Shown: positions 16,212 to 25,565 of the stretch, piece by piece
Position numbering within the stretch: the first letter of the stretch is position 1
Layout: every line of letters begins with the position of its first letter
NCBI RefSeq assembly: GCF_017115165.1
Contig: NZ_JABXKF010000174.1
Coordinates: 1 to 61,582 of the forward strand
Direction of reading: 5' to 3'
Source: Nostoc sp. LPT
GTDB taxonomy: Bacteria > Cyanobacteriota > Cyanobacteriia > Cyanobacteriales > Nostocaceae
Length of the DNA: 61,582 bases
Position numbers and translations under genes: made by a program
The notes under the pieces: generated by a model
What the model was told of the DNA's origin: nothing
The model's database searches: none
What the model saw: the letters and a program-made list of their open reading frames with translations, nothing else

Positions 16212-16967
16212 ATGTCTGAACAAAAGAACAATTGTAAACTTCCCCAACAATCAATTTCTGCAACAAAAGACAATATAAAAATGCACAAAATTCTAATATT
16301 CCATAATGAAAAACTTCTCCGTCATGCGCTTACTCACCGTTCTTATGTGCATGAAAACCCCGGAGAAGGTGAACATAATGAACGCCTAGAGTTTCTTGGT
16401 GATGCTTTGCTGAATTTCTTAAGTGGCGAGTATCTATATAAGTGTCATCCAGAAATGGGAGAAGATGAATTAACGCGGCGGCGTTCGGCGCTGGTAGATG
16501 AAAAGCAATTGGCAAAGTTCGCTGAGGAGGTAGGTTTAGACTTTAGGATGCGGCTAGGAAAAGGTGCAATTCGAGACGGAGGCTACCAAAATCCTAATTT
16601 GCTCAGTAGTACCTTTGAAGCAGTTCTTGGTGCTTACTACTTAGATAATCAGTCCAATATTGAAACAGTTCGCGCAATTATAGAACCACTATTTGATTCT
16701 GTTGATCCTAAGCATATAATTGTGTCTCGTTCTAATGTAGACTCAAAAAATCGCTTTCAAGAATGGGTGCAACGCAACGTTACTCCAAATCCCCCCAAAT
16801 ATTTCACAGACCAAATAGGAGGCCCTTCTCATGCGCCAGAATTCATCGCCAAAGTATTGGTGGATGAAAAGATTTACGGAGAAGGTAAGGGACGTAATAA
16901 AAAAGATGCAGAAAAAGCTGCTGCTGAAGATGCGCTAGCTAAGTTGAAAAAACAAGGTTTGTTATAG
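16212..16967 (+). CDS. rnc: Ribonuclease III
   Basis: RNase III cleaves double-stranded RNA (rRNA processing, antisense and structured RNA turnover). The signature NERLEFLGDALL carries the catalytic Glu/Asp, with a second acidic set in SSTFEAVLGAYY. The C-terminal dsRNA-binding domain (about 175-250) ends KKDAEKAAAEDALAKL. At 251 residues it has the usual two-domain size. ATG 16212 is directly behind a terminator and lacks a ribosome site. ATG 16281 (MHKILIF...) starts close to the conserved fold and is a reasonable alternative. Cyanobacteria often have more than one RNase III, so this may not be the only copy. Confidence 0.92.
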   Translation: MSEQKNNCKLPQQSISATKDNIKMHKILIFHNEKLLRHALTHRSYVHENPGEGEHNERLEFLGDALLNFLSGEYLYKCHPEMGEDELTRRRSALVDEKQLAKFAEEVGLDFRMRLGKGAIRDGGYQNPNLLSSTFEAVLGAYYLDNQSNIETVRAIIEPLFDSVDPKHIIVSRSNVDSKNRFQEWVQRNVTPNPPKYFTDQIGGPSHAPEFIAKVLVDEKIYGEGKGRNKKDAEKAAAEDALAKLKKQGLL

Positions 16968-17032
16968 AGTTTATGGGTTCATAAATTTTGATAATTTTAA
17001 AATTAGAAGCTTCCTAACACTGAAAAACCTCA

Positions 17033-17070
17033 AAAAAATGAGGATGGCGTATACCATCCCCATTTTATAT
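17033..17070. terminator. Hairpin terminator between rnc and ftsH
   Basis: AAATGaGGATGG / CCATCcCCATTT around CGTATA with A- and T-rich flanks on both sides. It can serve the convergent rnc and ftsH genes. Confidence 0.7.
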
Positions 17071-17117
17071 TTCGTTACTTTACTCATTTCCAGATGGTAT
17101 CTAGAAAAAGTCAACTA

Positions 17118-19004
17118 TTACAGTTGCGGTACGTACTGCTGCTTCTCAGGGACTTCAGCGTACTCAGCTACAATCTGGCGGAATTCTTCGCCGTCAATGG
17201 TTTCCTTTTCAATGAGCAAATCTACTAAGCGATCGGTGACAGTGCGATGGTCACGGATGATCTTCTTAGCATTGTCGTAGCACTGCTCAACAATTTCCCT
17301 GACTTGAGCATCAATGCGGGAAGCGATAGATTCGGAATACTCAGATCGGGTTGTCCAGTCACGTCCCAAAAATACTTCTCCCTGTTGGCTTTCTAAGGAA
17401 AGTGGGCCTAAGTTTGACATCCCGAACCGCGTCACCATTTGCCGCGCCATTCCTGATAACTGCTGCAAATCTCCACCAGCGCCAGTGGTCACTTCCGCAG
17501 CGCCAAAAATCACCTCTTCAGCGGCGCGACCACCCAAAGCACCAGTAATTCTCGCTTTCAACTGAGAACGAGAAATTAACCCCTGTTCTTCGTTGGGTGT
17601 AAACCAAGTTAAACCCTGTGCTTGTCCTCTTGGGATTAAGGTAACTTTCTGCACTGGGTCATGGTCTTTTAACAAAGTCCCAACTAAAGCGTGTCCAATT
17701 TCGTGGTAGGCAATTAAGCGCTTGCTCTTGCTATCTACCAAAGGAGTGCCTTCCATCCCAGCTACTACCCGATCCACCGCATCATCAATTTCGCGGAGGG
17801 TGATCGCTTCTTTGCGTCTTCTAGCAGTGAGAATTGCTGCTTCGTTGAGTAAGTTGGCTAAGTCAGCACCAGTAAATCCAGGAGTGCGGCGAGCGATCGC
17901 ATCCAAAGATACACTAGGGTCTAGTTTCTTATTCCGCGCATGGACTTGCAAGATTTCCAAACGCCCTTTGATATCGGGTGCATCGACTGTTACTTGGCGG
18001 TCAAAGCGACCGGGACGCAACAAGGCAGAGTCTAGTACGTCGGGACGGTTGGTAGCAGCAATAATAATGATGCCCGTATTACCTTCAAACCCGTCCATTT
18101 CGGTGAGCAATTGGTTGAGGGTTTGTTCTCTCTCGTCGTTACCGCCACCGATACCAGCACCCCGTTGCCGTCCTACAGCGTCGATTTCATCAATGAAGAT
18201 GATACAAGGGGCGTTATCTTTAGCTTTCTTGAACAAATCGCGGACGCGGGATGCACCTACACCAACGAACATTTCCACAAATTCCGAACCGGAAATACTG
18301 AAGAAAGGTACGCCTGCTTCGCCTGCGATCGCTTTTGCTAGTAAAGTTTTACCAGTTCCAGGAGGCCCAACTAACAGCACTCCCTTGGGAATCCGTGCGC
18401 CTACTGCGGTAAATCTTTCTGGCTGCTTGAGGAAGGTGACGACTTCTTGTAGTTCTTCCTTGGCTTCTTCGATCCCGGCTACGTCGTCAAATTTGACCCC
18501 GGTTTTCGCCTCCATTTGGAAACGCGCTTTGGATTTGCCAAAGTTCATTGCTTGACCCGGGCCACCGGGGAGGTTGCTAGAACGCCGGAACAAAAAGAAC
18601 AGCCCAGTAATCAATAAAACTGGAAAGATGAGATTGCCCAACAATCCCCAAATTGCCCCATCATTCCGCATCGGGTGAGCATCAAAACTAATGTCTTTTT
18701 CTTTGAGCTTGCTAATTAACTCAGGAGCGTTAACAGGCAAATCCACACGCCACCTTTGCACACGATTTTCAATATCCGGATCGCGGGCTTCAATAATTGC
18801 CGTCCTACCGCCTTCGTAAAGATCCACGCTGGTGACGCGATCGCCGTTCAAGTATTCTAGAAAGCGACCATAAGTCATGCGAGTATTAGCTGCATTCTTG
18901 CTCATGTCAGCAGGAGCGCCTGCAAACGCCCCTTGCCAGAAGAAAAAGCCAATTACCAAAGCCGGCAACGTCCAGAGTGCTACGACTTTCCAAGAGAATT
19001 TCAT
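17118..19004 (-). CDS. ftsH: ATP-dependent zinc metalloprotease FtsH (FtsH2/Slr0228-like)
   Basis: This membrane AAA protease degrades damaged membrane proteins; its closest cyanobacterial relatives (FtsH2) turn over D1 during photosystem II repair, usually as hetero-hexamers with FtsH3. The 628-residue protein has an N-terminal helix (7-27), a thylakoid-lumen/periplasmic segment, a second helix (about 118-140), Walker A GPPGTGKT (213-220), Walker B IIFIDEID (268-275), an arginine-finger region near 316-335 and zinc motif HEIGH (434-438). The N-terminal MKFSWK and C-terminal PEKQQYVPQL match the FtsH2 subgroup. Start ATG 19004. Confidence 0.96.
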   Translation of the reverse strand: MKFSWKVVALWTLPALVIGFFFWQGAFAGAPADMSKNAANTRMTYGRFLEYLNGDRVTSVDLYEGGRTAIIEARDPDIENRVQRWRVDLPVNAPELISKLKEKDISFDAHPMRNDGAIWGLLGNLIFPVLLITGLFFLFRRSSNLPGGPGQAMNFGKSKARFQMEAKTGVKFDDVAGIEEAKEELQEVVTFLKQPERFTAVGARIPKGVLLVGPPGTGKTLLAKAIAGEAGVPFFSISGSEFVEMFVGVGASRVRDLFKKAKDNAPCIIFIDEIDAVGRQRGAGIGGGNDEREQTLNQLLTEMDGFEGNTGIIIIAATNRPDVLDSALLRPGRFDRQVTVDAPDIKGRLEILQVHARNKKLDPSVSLDAIARRTPGFTGADLANLLNEAAILTARRRKEAITLREIDDAVDRVVAGMEGTPLVDSKSKRLIAYHEIGHALVGTLLKDHDPVQKVTLIPRGQAQGLTWFTPNEEQGLISRSQLKARITGALGGRAAEEVIFGAAEVTTGAGGDLQQLSGMARQMVTRFGMSNLGPLSLESQQGEVFLGRDWTTRSEYSESIASRIDAQVREIVEQCYDNAKKIIRDHRTVTDRLVDLLIEKETIDGEEFRQIVAEYAEVPEKQQYVPQL

Positions 19005-19511
19005 TTTAATTTGCCTCTAGATGCCTATACAACTCGTTAGCTCTAGTAACTGAATGTTGATCACTCTGTCACTTTAAGCTGTTAAACGGATGTTTATAAA
19101 TCCATTTTGTTTAATTTGATCTCTTACATGCAGTGCCATAAGCCAATTAGAGCATTATGGCGATGCCAACAAGAATCTTAATCAAAGTTAACTTAATTTT
19201 AATACAATATCGCACGAGAAAAGGGAGCGCAATGGGATGCAAAGACAAAGAGAATTTCTCCAGAATACTCCTGGTATCGTTTAAGCCGCTTTCAATCATG
19301 ACTAGGCAAAGTAGGGGAGATGAGGGAGATGAGGGAGATGAGGGGACAACGGGACAAAGAGATAAACAAAACTCTTAACTCCTAACTCAGCACTCAGCAC
19401 TCAGCACTCAGCACTCCTAACGCCCAATGCCCTGCAAAAGCCTTGATATACAAAACTTTTGACTTTTGACTTTTGACTTTTGACTTCCGCCTTGCGGTAA
19501 TGCCCAATGCT
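19005..19511. repeat. Intergenic region with three short tandem repeats
   Basis: No gene is seen. After the ftsH promoter region come GGGAGATGA units (19315-19345), an ACTCAGC heptamer run (about 19384-19415) and a TTTTGAC heptamer run (19456-19486). Heptamer repeats of these types recur at 28937, 30220, 45714 and 60768. Confidence 0.75.
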
Positions 19512-20006
19512 CTACTTCACTTCTGTAATTTTTAGAGTGTAAGGAAGATACTTGCCTTTTTCGTAGGAACCAACCCAAATTTGGTAACTTCCAGGTAGCC
19601 ATTCACCAATAATGCCAGCATTTTTGCCATCAAAATCGTCATTACACCAAGTACCACCAGGCCCTTTGATAATCATGGTGGTGTCTTCAGGACTTTGCAC
19701 TTGCAATTTCAGGTAGTCAAATTTACTTGTTAACACTAATGTGTGGTCTGGTGTTTCATCAACAAATCCGGTACAAGGGCCAGTGGCTGTTTCGCTTCTC
19801 CCACCTACTTGACTCCCAGATATTGAGCCACCACTCATCCCGCGAACTGTTAGGGGGTCTGGTGAAAACTGAGGGCTAATGGTGACATCTCCAAATATCG
19901 TTGGCGCTTCCTGAGCATCAACCGCAGCATTAACTGTCGATGTGATGAAGAGCGTAACTATCATGAACGATAATCTCATCCCTCTATTGAGCGCTTTTGT
20001 CGGCAT
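19512..20006 (-). CDS. Secreted protein of unknown function
   Basis: The 164-residue protein has a signal peptide (residues 10-32, RLSFMIVTLFITSTVNAAVDA). The mature part is beta-rich, with PCTGFVDETPDHTLVL, LKLQVQSPEDTTMII and GTWCNDDFDG...GEWLPGSYQIWVGSYEKG, a layout seen in pre-peptidase-like periplasmic domains of cyanobacteria. Two cysteines could form one disulfide. I do not recognise a named family. It is single, between ftsH and gltX. Confidence 0.7.
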   Translation of the reverse strand: MPTKALNRGMRLSFMIVTLFITSTVNAAVDAQEAPTIFGDVTISPQFSPDPLTVRGMSGGSISGSQVGGRSETATGPCTGFVDETPDHTLVLTSKFDYLKLQVQSPEDTTMIIKGPGGTWCNDDFDGKNAGIIGEWLPGSYQIWVGSYEKGKYLPYTLKITEVK

Positions 20007-20168
20007 TGTAATTACGTTCGCTTCTAAGTGTTTTTGAAGACATGAATTTTACACACCAAGTTCCCAACATGAGGAGAATTGACTAACTATTTTAGATGTG
20101 AAATTGAGAATAATTCATTAGTAATTAGCCAATGATTTTCTGTTTCCATAGTTGCTTTACCCTATGGA

Positions 20169-20194
20169 TAGGGGCACATGTTTGTGCGCCCCTA
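20169..20194. terminator. Hairpin downstream of gltX
   Basis: TAGGGGCACA and TGTGCGCCCCTA pair around TGTT with one bulge. No long T-run follows, so it may be a terminator or a dispersed palindromic repeat. Confidence 0.4.
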
Positions 20195-20229
20195 AAATCT
20201 AAAATATTTCTAAAATCTGGAAGTAATCG

Positions 20230-21675
20230 CTACTTAGCTTCCGTTATAGCCCGACTCAAGCGCGGCTTATCTAAACCAATCTGATTTAGTAGTAACCAAG
20301 ATTGGATTAAGTCGGGGCCATGAACATCTCCAGTTAAAGCTGCTCGCAGCGATCGCATCACTAAGCCTTTTTTGACTTTTTGCTCTTTCACCACTTGTTT
20401 AATAATCTCTTGGGCGGTGGCTTCTGATAGTTGCGGCTGATTTTCTAAAGCTGTGACAATCCCCTCAAGGACAGCATTAGAACCTTCTTGCTTAAGTTGT
20501 GTACTGCCTTCGTCGCTAAGTTCAACTGTATCGCTAAAAAACAGTTGGCTTTGAGCTACTCCATCTACCAGGCGAGTCAAACTCTGGCTAATTAAAGTTA
20601 CTAGCTGTTCTAACCAAGGGCGTTCTCTTCCACGATCAAATTTATACCCAGCCGCTTGCCAATAGGGAATAAGTAAATCTGTGAGTTTATCTACTGGAGT
20701 ATTGTGGATATACTGACTGTTCAACCAATCCAGCTTGTCCCAGTCAAACTTTGCACCTGCTTTATTTACACGCTCAAAACCAAATTCTTTAGCTGCTGTT
20801 TCTAAAGTAAATATTTCTTGCGTCGAGTCTGGTGGCGACCAACCCAGCAATGTCATGTAATTTACCAAGCCTTCAGCAGTAAAGCCCATTTTCTGAAAGT
20901 CAGAAATGGAAGTTACACCATCTCGCTTAGAAAGCTTGCGCCCTTCCATATTCAAAATCAATGGCGTGTGAGAAAACTCTGGAATTTTTGCACCCATTGC
21001 TTCATACAGCAGAATTTGCTTGGCAGTGTTGGCGATGTGGTCTTCTCCCCGGATGACATGGGTGATTTGCATATCGATATCATCCACTACAACGACAAAG
21101 TTGTATAAAGGTTGACCACTACCTGCTTCTGAGGCGCGGGCGATGACCATATCACCACCTAAATCGCTACCTCGCCAAGACATCTTTCCCCTTACTAGAT
21201 CATTCCAGACAATTTCCCGCCCATCTTCGATTTTGAAGCGAATCACGGAGGAGCGACCTTCTGCTTCAAAAGCGGCGCGTTGTTCTGGGGTGAGGTTGCG
21301 GTGACGGTTATCATAGCGAGGTGCTTCACCTCTGGCTTTTTGAGCTTCTCGGAGCGCCTCTAGTTCTTCGGAAGTAGTGTAGCAGCGATAGGCTAATCCT
21401 CGATCTAGCAGTTTTTCTACTGCTTCTTTATAAAGATCCAGGCGTTGGGATTGGAAAAATGGCCCTTCATCCCAGTTAAGTCCTAGCCAGTGCAATCCTT
21501 CAAGAATATTGTCGGTGTATTCGGGACGCGATCGCTCTAAATCTGTATCTTCTATTCGTAGTATAAACTTCCCGCCGTGGTGACGGGCAAATAACCAGTT
21601 GAATACAGCCGTTCTAGCTGTACCAATATGTAAATTTCCGGTTGGACTCGGCGCAATACGGACTCTAACAGTCAC
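20230..21675 (-). CDS. gltX: Glutamyl-tRNA synthetase
   Basis: This class I synthetase charges tRNA-Glu, which in cyanobacteria also feeds tetrapyrrole synthesis through glutamyl-tRNA reductase. The N-terminal VRIAPSPTGNLHIGTAR holds the HIGH-type motif and KLSKRDG is the KMSKS-type loop. A helical anticodon-binding domain fills the C-terminal third. I choose GTG 21675 (MTVRVRIAPSPTG..., 481 residues, AGAGAG upstream) rather than the longer TTG frame from 21696, because family members begin just before VRIAPSPTG. tRNA-Asp lies upstream. Confidence 0.95.
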   Translation of the reverse strand: MTVRVRIAPSPTGNLHIGTARTAVFNWLFARHHGGKFILRIEDTDLERSRPEYTDNILEGLHWLGLNWDEGPFFQSQRLDLYKEAVEKLLDRGLAYRCYTTSEELEALREAQKARGEAPRYDNRHRNLTPEQRAAFEAEGRSSVIRFKIEDGREIVWNDLVRGKMSWRGSDLGGDMVIARASEAGSGQPLYNFVVVVDDIDMQITHVIRGEDHIANTAKQILLYEAMGAKIPEFSHTPLILNMEGRKLSKRDGVTSISDFQKMGFTAEGLVNYMTLLGWSPPDSTQEIFTLETAAKEFGFERVNKAGAKFDWDKLDWLNSQYIHNTPVDKLTDLLIPYWQAAGYKFDRGRERPWLEQLVTLISQSLTRLVDGVAQSQLFFSDTVELSDEGSTQLKQEGSNAVLEGIVTALENQPQLSEATAQEIIKQVVKEQKVKKGLVMRSLRAALTGDVHGPDLIQSWLLLNQIGLDKPRLSRAITEAK

Positions 21676-21801
21676 AGTTAATTCTCTCTTTCGCAAAGCA
21701 TGATAAATGTAGCTTATATTTAAACCCTGAATTAGCCTCTTTGGCTAACTCAAAATTCAATATCATCTAAGTTCGGTGATATGCTACTTCTAAATTTAGA
21801 A

Positions 21802-21875
21802 CGGGACTGACGGGGCTCGAACCCGCAACTTCCGCCGTGACAGGGCGGTGCTCTAACCAATTGAACTACAGTCCC
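21802..21875 (-). tRNA. tRNA-Asp (GTC)
   Basis: The minus strand folds as a cloverleaf: acceptor GGGACTG/CAGTCCC, D-loop with TTCAATTGGTTAGAG, anticodon loop CTGTCAC (anticodon GTC), T-loop GTTCGAG and discriminator G, the aspartate identity base. CCA is not encoded. It is 74 nt long. Confidence 0.97.
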
Positions 21876-21985
21876 TTGTTTGGCAACTTTGCTATTATCA
21901 CAATTTTTTTTCTACTTGTCAAGTGTTTTGGAGTTAGTAATTAGGAATTGTTTTTGCTTTGTATCTCCCAGGTGCGAATTATTCG

Positions 21986-23518
21986 TTAAAAAGACCGTGA
22001 TAATACAACCTGTGGCTCTGATTCCAGATGCTGCAATATTCGAGATTGCATTTGTTTATACTGCTGTTTCAATAGCTGTTTGCTCAATTGGGGTTGAGAA
22101 GCGGGTGGTAGACTATGGCTCTGTCGCACCCAAGTTTTCAACATTTGCCGCTGAGTTGACTCAATGCGACTGCTAAGAACCTTGATGCAGGAATGTGGTG
22201 CTTCCAGAGTAAAGAAAATCAAAGGATATTGTTCATTTTCAGCCAAGAAACTTACCATCCTCAGATTTTGGGGATTTTGCATATCTAAGTAGCACGGTAG
22301 CCACTTAGGAGCAAATTGCCGATTGTAGAGTACAGTTACCCATAACAGCATTGGATGAGGGGATGTGACAAAGATAAACTGGTTATAACGGGTAGAAACC
22401 GCATAGTTTTTGATTTCTTGTTTAGACAACATCAACCATAGCGCTGTTATAGATCCTTGGGGAGTGTCTAGAAGCTGGGGAAAAACAATTTCTTGAATTG
22501 GTTTCTTTTGAGGCCAGAAAAGTTGCCGATAGCTTTGTTCTACAGTGATTGGTAATGCAGAATTTAAGGGACTGCCAAGGATGGAGTTAGAGGCATTTGT
22601 AGGCAAAGTGGGACAATTAGATTGTTCTAGACTGTTTAAAACTTGTAAAATTTCAGCGATATTTTTAGGGCGATCGCTTGCTTTTTTAGCTAGACAAGCC
22701 ATAATTAAATTATTTAGCTTGTGAGGTATTTTAAGAGTAGGTTTAACATCTGCGATCGTTTTTGGTGTTTCAAAGTGATGTGCTTTATACCAAGCACCAA
22801 AGTAATCAGTTTCTGGTTGCCAAGGTTTTTTGCCTGTGAGCATCTCAAACATCATCACACCCAGGCTATAAATATCAGAGCAACTATCTAATTTTTCTCC
22901 ATCTAGCTGTTCTGGAGAACAGTAGGGCAAAGTGCCATTAAATCCGCTACTCGTACTAGCTGTTGATGCATAATTCAAAAATCTCGCAATACCAAAATCG
23001 AGAATTTTAACTAACTGACCCAATATCGGATCGGGAATAACTAATATATTGGCAGGCTTGATATCTCGATGAACCAACGGACAAATTTTGCCATCAATGT
23101 TAATACCTTGATGGGCACACTGTAACCCCAAACAAATTTGGCGAGAGAGAGTAAAAAATATGGGCAGAGGTAGCGGAATTAAATCCTTTAAATTCTTGCC
23201 ACATAGATATTCCATGACGTAGTATGGTTTTCCTTTCTCATTCACACCATAATCATACGCCCGCACTATATGTACGCTCTTTTGACTCAAGGCTGCACTC
23301 ATTAAAGCTTCACGAGCAAAGTCTTGTTGCATCTTGGTATTAACAACAGTTTGAGTCAAAAACTTTATAGCAACTGGTATACCTCCTAACAAAACATCAT
23401 TTGCTAAAAAAACTTCACCCATGCCACCGCTGCCAATTAATTGCTTGAGTTGATAACGATTGGCAAGCAAGCCCGTACTACTTGAAGATGTAAATGGGCT
23501 TTGATTCACTTTGTTCAC
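21986..23518 (-). CDS. Serine/threonine protein kinase (Hanks type) with cyanobacterial C-terminal domain
   Basis: The kinase domain has a glycine loop GSGGMGEV (29-36), Lys52, HRDIKPAN (150-157) and DFG (174-176), so it should be active; APE is replaced by SPE (YCSPEQL). Beyond residue 310 a domain without a name that I know (FPQLLDTPQGSITALWLML...HPMLLWVTVLY...FFTLE) is shared with the next gene. There is no transmembrane helix, so it is cytosolic. The 510-residue frame starts at ATG 23518. The two kinases lie in tandem, 92 bp apart, and are paralogues from a duplication. Confidence 0.9.
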   Translation of the reverse strand: MNKVNQSPFTSSSSTGLLANRYQLKQLIGSGGMGEVFLANDVLLGGIPVAIKFLTQTVVNTKMQQDFAREALMSAALSQKSVHIVRAYDYGVNEKGKPYYVMEYLCGKNLKDLIPLPLPIFFTLSRQICLGLQCAHQGINIDGKICPLVHRDIKPANILVIPDPILGQLVKILDFGIARFLNYASTASTSSGFNGTLPYCSPEQLDGEKLDSCSDIYSLGVMMFEMLTGKKPWQPETDYFGAWYKAHHFETPKTIADVKPTLKIPHKLNNLIMACLAKKASDRPKNIAEILQVLNSLEQSNCPTLPTNASNSILGSPLNSALPITVEQSYRQLFWPQKKPIQEIVFPQLLDTPQGSITALWLMLSKQEIKNYAVSTRYNQFIFVTSPHPMLLWVTVLYNRQFAPKWLPCYLDMQNPQNLRMVSFLAENEQYPLIFFTLEAPHSCIKVLSSRIESTQRQMLKTWVRQSHSLPPASQPQLSKQLLKQQYKQMQSRILQHLESEPQVVLSRSF

Positions 23519-23610
23519 CTCTGGCGCTAAGTCTATTTAAAGTTAGCAATACACACATAAAAATATTATTAGGTAATGGTGGCAAGGATTTTGATTTTGA
23601 CAGCAACCTT

Positions 23611-25239
23611 TCAAGGACGTAATAGAAGTTTCAAAAACATCTCCAAGAATTTAGTCATCCAATTTTTTAAACCTTCTTTCTCAATTTTTTGATGTGTGGC
23701 TAAATTTTGTAATATGTCTAACTTCACCTTTTCGTACTCTGTTCTGAGAATATTTTTGGCTTGATTAGGCAAGATTAGTTCATTTGACTGTTGACTCATA
23801 TCTAACCACTCTACAAGTTGTTGGCGCTGTTTATCTGTGAGGTTTAAAGTTGTTACATGAGAGCAGTGAGTTGGATCTTCTAGTGAAAAAAATAGTAGAT
23901 GATAGTAACCTACTTCCGCTAAACTACGTGCTATATTTTGACCTTTATTATCTTTTAGATCCAGAAAATAAGGTAGCCATTTAGTCGTAGAAGGTTGAAC
24001 ATCATATAGTACTGTTACCCACAGGAGCATCGGGTATACACTCATTTTACTAATAAATTCAGTACTATGTATTTTATCTAAAAATTTTGCAATCTCTTGT
24101 TTAGGCAACATTGCCCAAAAAGTTGGTATAGGTTTTTGAGGAGTTTGTAGTAAATGAGGAAATCCAATTGACGCAATTGGTTTATTTTTCGGCCAATTTT
24201 TCTGCAAACACTCTTTTTCTGATAATAAAGTTGCAGGTACTAATTGAACTGGAAGCGAGATTTTAATCAGGTCAGTACTAGTGCTAGTGCTAGGAATAAC
24301 ATCATTAAGTTGAGCATTAACTTTTTCTAAGCCTTCTAATATTTGGTTAATATTCTGAGGGCGATCGCTTACTTCTTTAGCTAAACAACTCATCAATATT
24401 TTTTCTAATATTTCCGGTATTTTAACTTGCGGATTTACTTCTTCAACTGTCGGTGGCATTTGAAAGCGATGGGCTTGATACCAAGTACCAAAAGAGTTAC
24501 TTTTAGTTTGAAATGGATGTTTCCCTGTCAGCATCTCAAACATTAGTACTCCCAAACTATAAATATCAGAGCGGACATCTAACAGTTTACGCCCTTCCAT
24601 GTGTTCTGGAGAACAGTAAGGCAAACTGCCAATAAAAGAATCTGTTAAAGTCATCCCACTTCGCTCTGTTAAAAACTTGGCAATACCAAAATCTAGGATT
24701 TTAACAATTTCACCTTTTTTAATATCTTCAGCAATAAATATATTTTCTGGTTTAATATCTCTGTGAACAATAGGATAAATCTCTCCTTTAAGGCTGATAC
24801 CTTGGTGGGCACATTGTAAACCTAAACAAATTTGATTACAAATTTCTAAAAACCTTGATATGGTTAAAGGCTGAATTTTCAGAATTTGTTTGAGATTTTT
24901 TCCTTGGAGGTATTCCATTACATAAAATGGAGTTTTATCCTCAGTAACTCCATAACTTAAAATGCGAACAATATGTCTACTTTTGCGACCCAATTGAGCT
25001 CCAATAAAAATCTCTCTGGCAAAACGTTGGGACATTTGTTGGTTTAACAAACTAAGTGATAAGATTTTGATTGCAATCAACATACCGCCTTTAGCAGTAT
25101 CTTCGGCTAGATAAACTCTACCCATCCCCCCTTTGCCAATCAAATCTCTGATTAAATAGCGATTATTTAAAAATTGTCCGGTATAATCGTCTAATTCTGC
25201 CTTTTGCCCTACCATACTCTCCATTTTATTTTCTGGCAT
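23611..25239 (-). CDS. Serine/threonine protein kinase, paralogue of its neighbour
   Basis: The kinase domain has GKGGMGRV (35-42), Lys58, HRDIKPEN (159-166) and DFG (183-185), all catalytic residues present. The C-terminal half (about 345-520) carries the same unnamed domain as the downstream kinase (FPHLLQTPQKPIPTFWAMLPKQEI, YPMLLWVTVLY, LLFFSLEDP). It has 542 residues, ends in a short hydrophobic/basic tail and starts at ATG 25239. The pair could act in one pathway. Confidence 0.9.
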   Translation of the reverse strand: MPENKMESMVGQKAELDDYTGQFLNNRYLIRDLIGKGGMGRVYLAEDTAKGGMLIAIKILSLSLLNQQMSQRFAREIFIGAQLGRKSRHIVRILSYGVTEDKTPFYVMEYLQGKNLKQILKIQPLTISRFLEICNQICLGLQCAHQGISLKGEIYPIVHRDIKPENIFIAEDIKKGEIVKILDFGIAKFLTERSGMTLTDSFIGSLPYCSPEHMEGRKLLDVRSDIYSLGVLMFEMLTGKHPFQTKSNSFGTWYQAHRFQMPPTVEEVNPQVKIPEILEKILMSCLAKEVSDRPQNINQILEGLEKVNAQLNDVIPSTSTSTDLIKISLPVQLVPATLLSEKECLQKNWPKNKPIASIGFPHLLQTPQKPIPTFWAMLPKQEIAKFLDKIHSTEFISKMSVYPMLLWVTVLYDVQPSTTKWLPYFLDLKDNKGQNIARSLAEVGYYHLLFFSLEDPTHCSHVTTLNLTDKQRQQLVEWLDMSQQSNELILPNQAKNILRTEYEKVKLDILQNLATHQKIEKEGLKNWMTKFLEMFLKLLLRP

Positions 25240-25565
25240 AAAAATTATTTATAAAAAATCTTATTGGCAAAATACTTTAATTAAGTCTAGCTAATTATTA
25301 AATTCAAATCTAAGAAATATCCGGGTTTTGAGAAAATTAATTATATGCTGTAAATATGGTTAAGCTTTCTGCAAAAGCTACTAAACATTGTGTAACATAT
25401 TTATTAATAAGTACGGTTGAGAAATTACACGTAAACTATAAATAAGCTAGATAAAGTTACTTAGTAGATTCCGTGAATACACAGGAATAATCAAAAATAG
25501 CTAAATAGCAGTCAAGCCGCGATGTCTACGACGGGCTACGCTTACGCACTTTTATCTCTATACGG
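25240..25565. other. Intergenic region with one dispersed GCGATGTCTACG repeat
   Basis: A+T-rich promoter region of the kinase pair. At 25519-25547 lies a copy of the dispersed element GCGATGTCTACGACGGGCT, also at 49761, 56118 and 59791, and inverted near 59174-59200. No gene is seen. Confidence 0.65.

Noticed and set aside
17722..18555. 277-codon plus-strand frame antisense to ftsH
   Set aside because: It is a mirror of the strongly conserved ftsH coding frame and has the composition of an antisense shadow.
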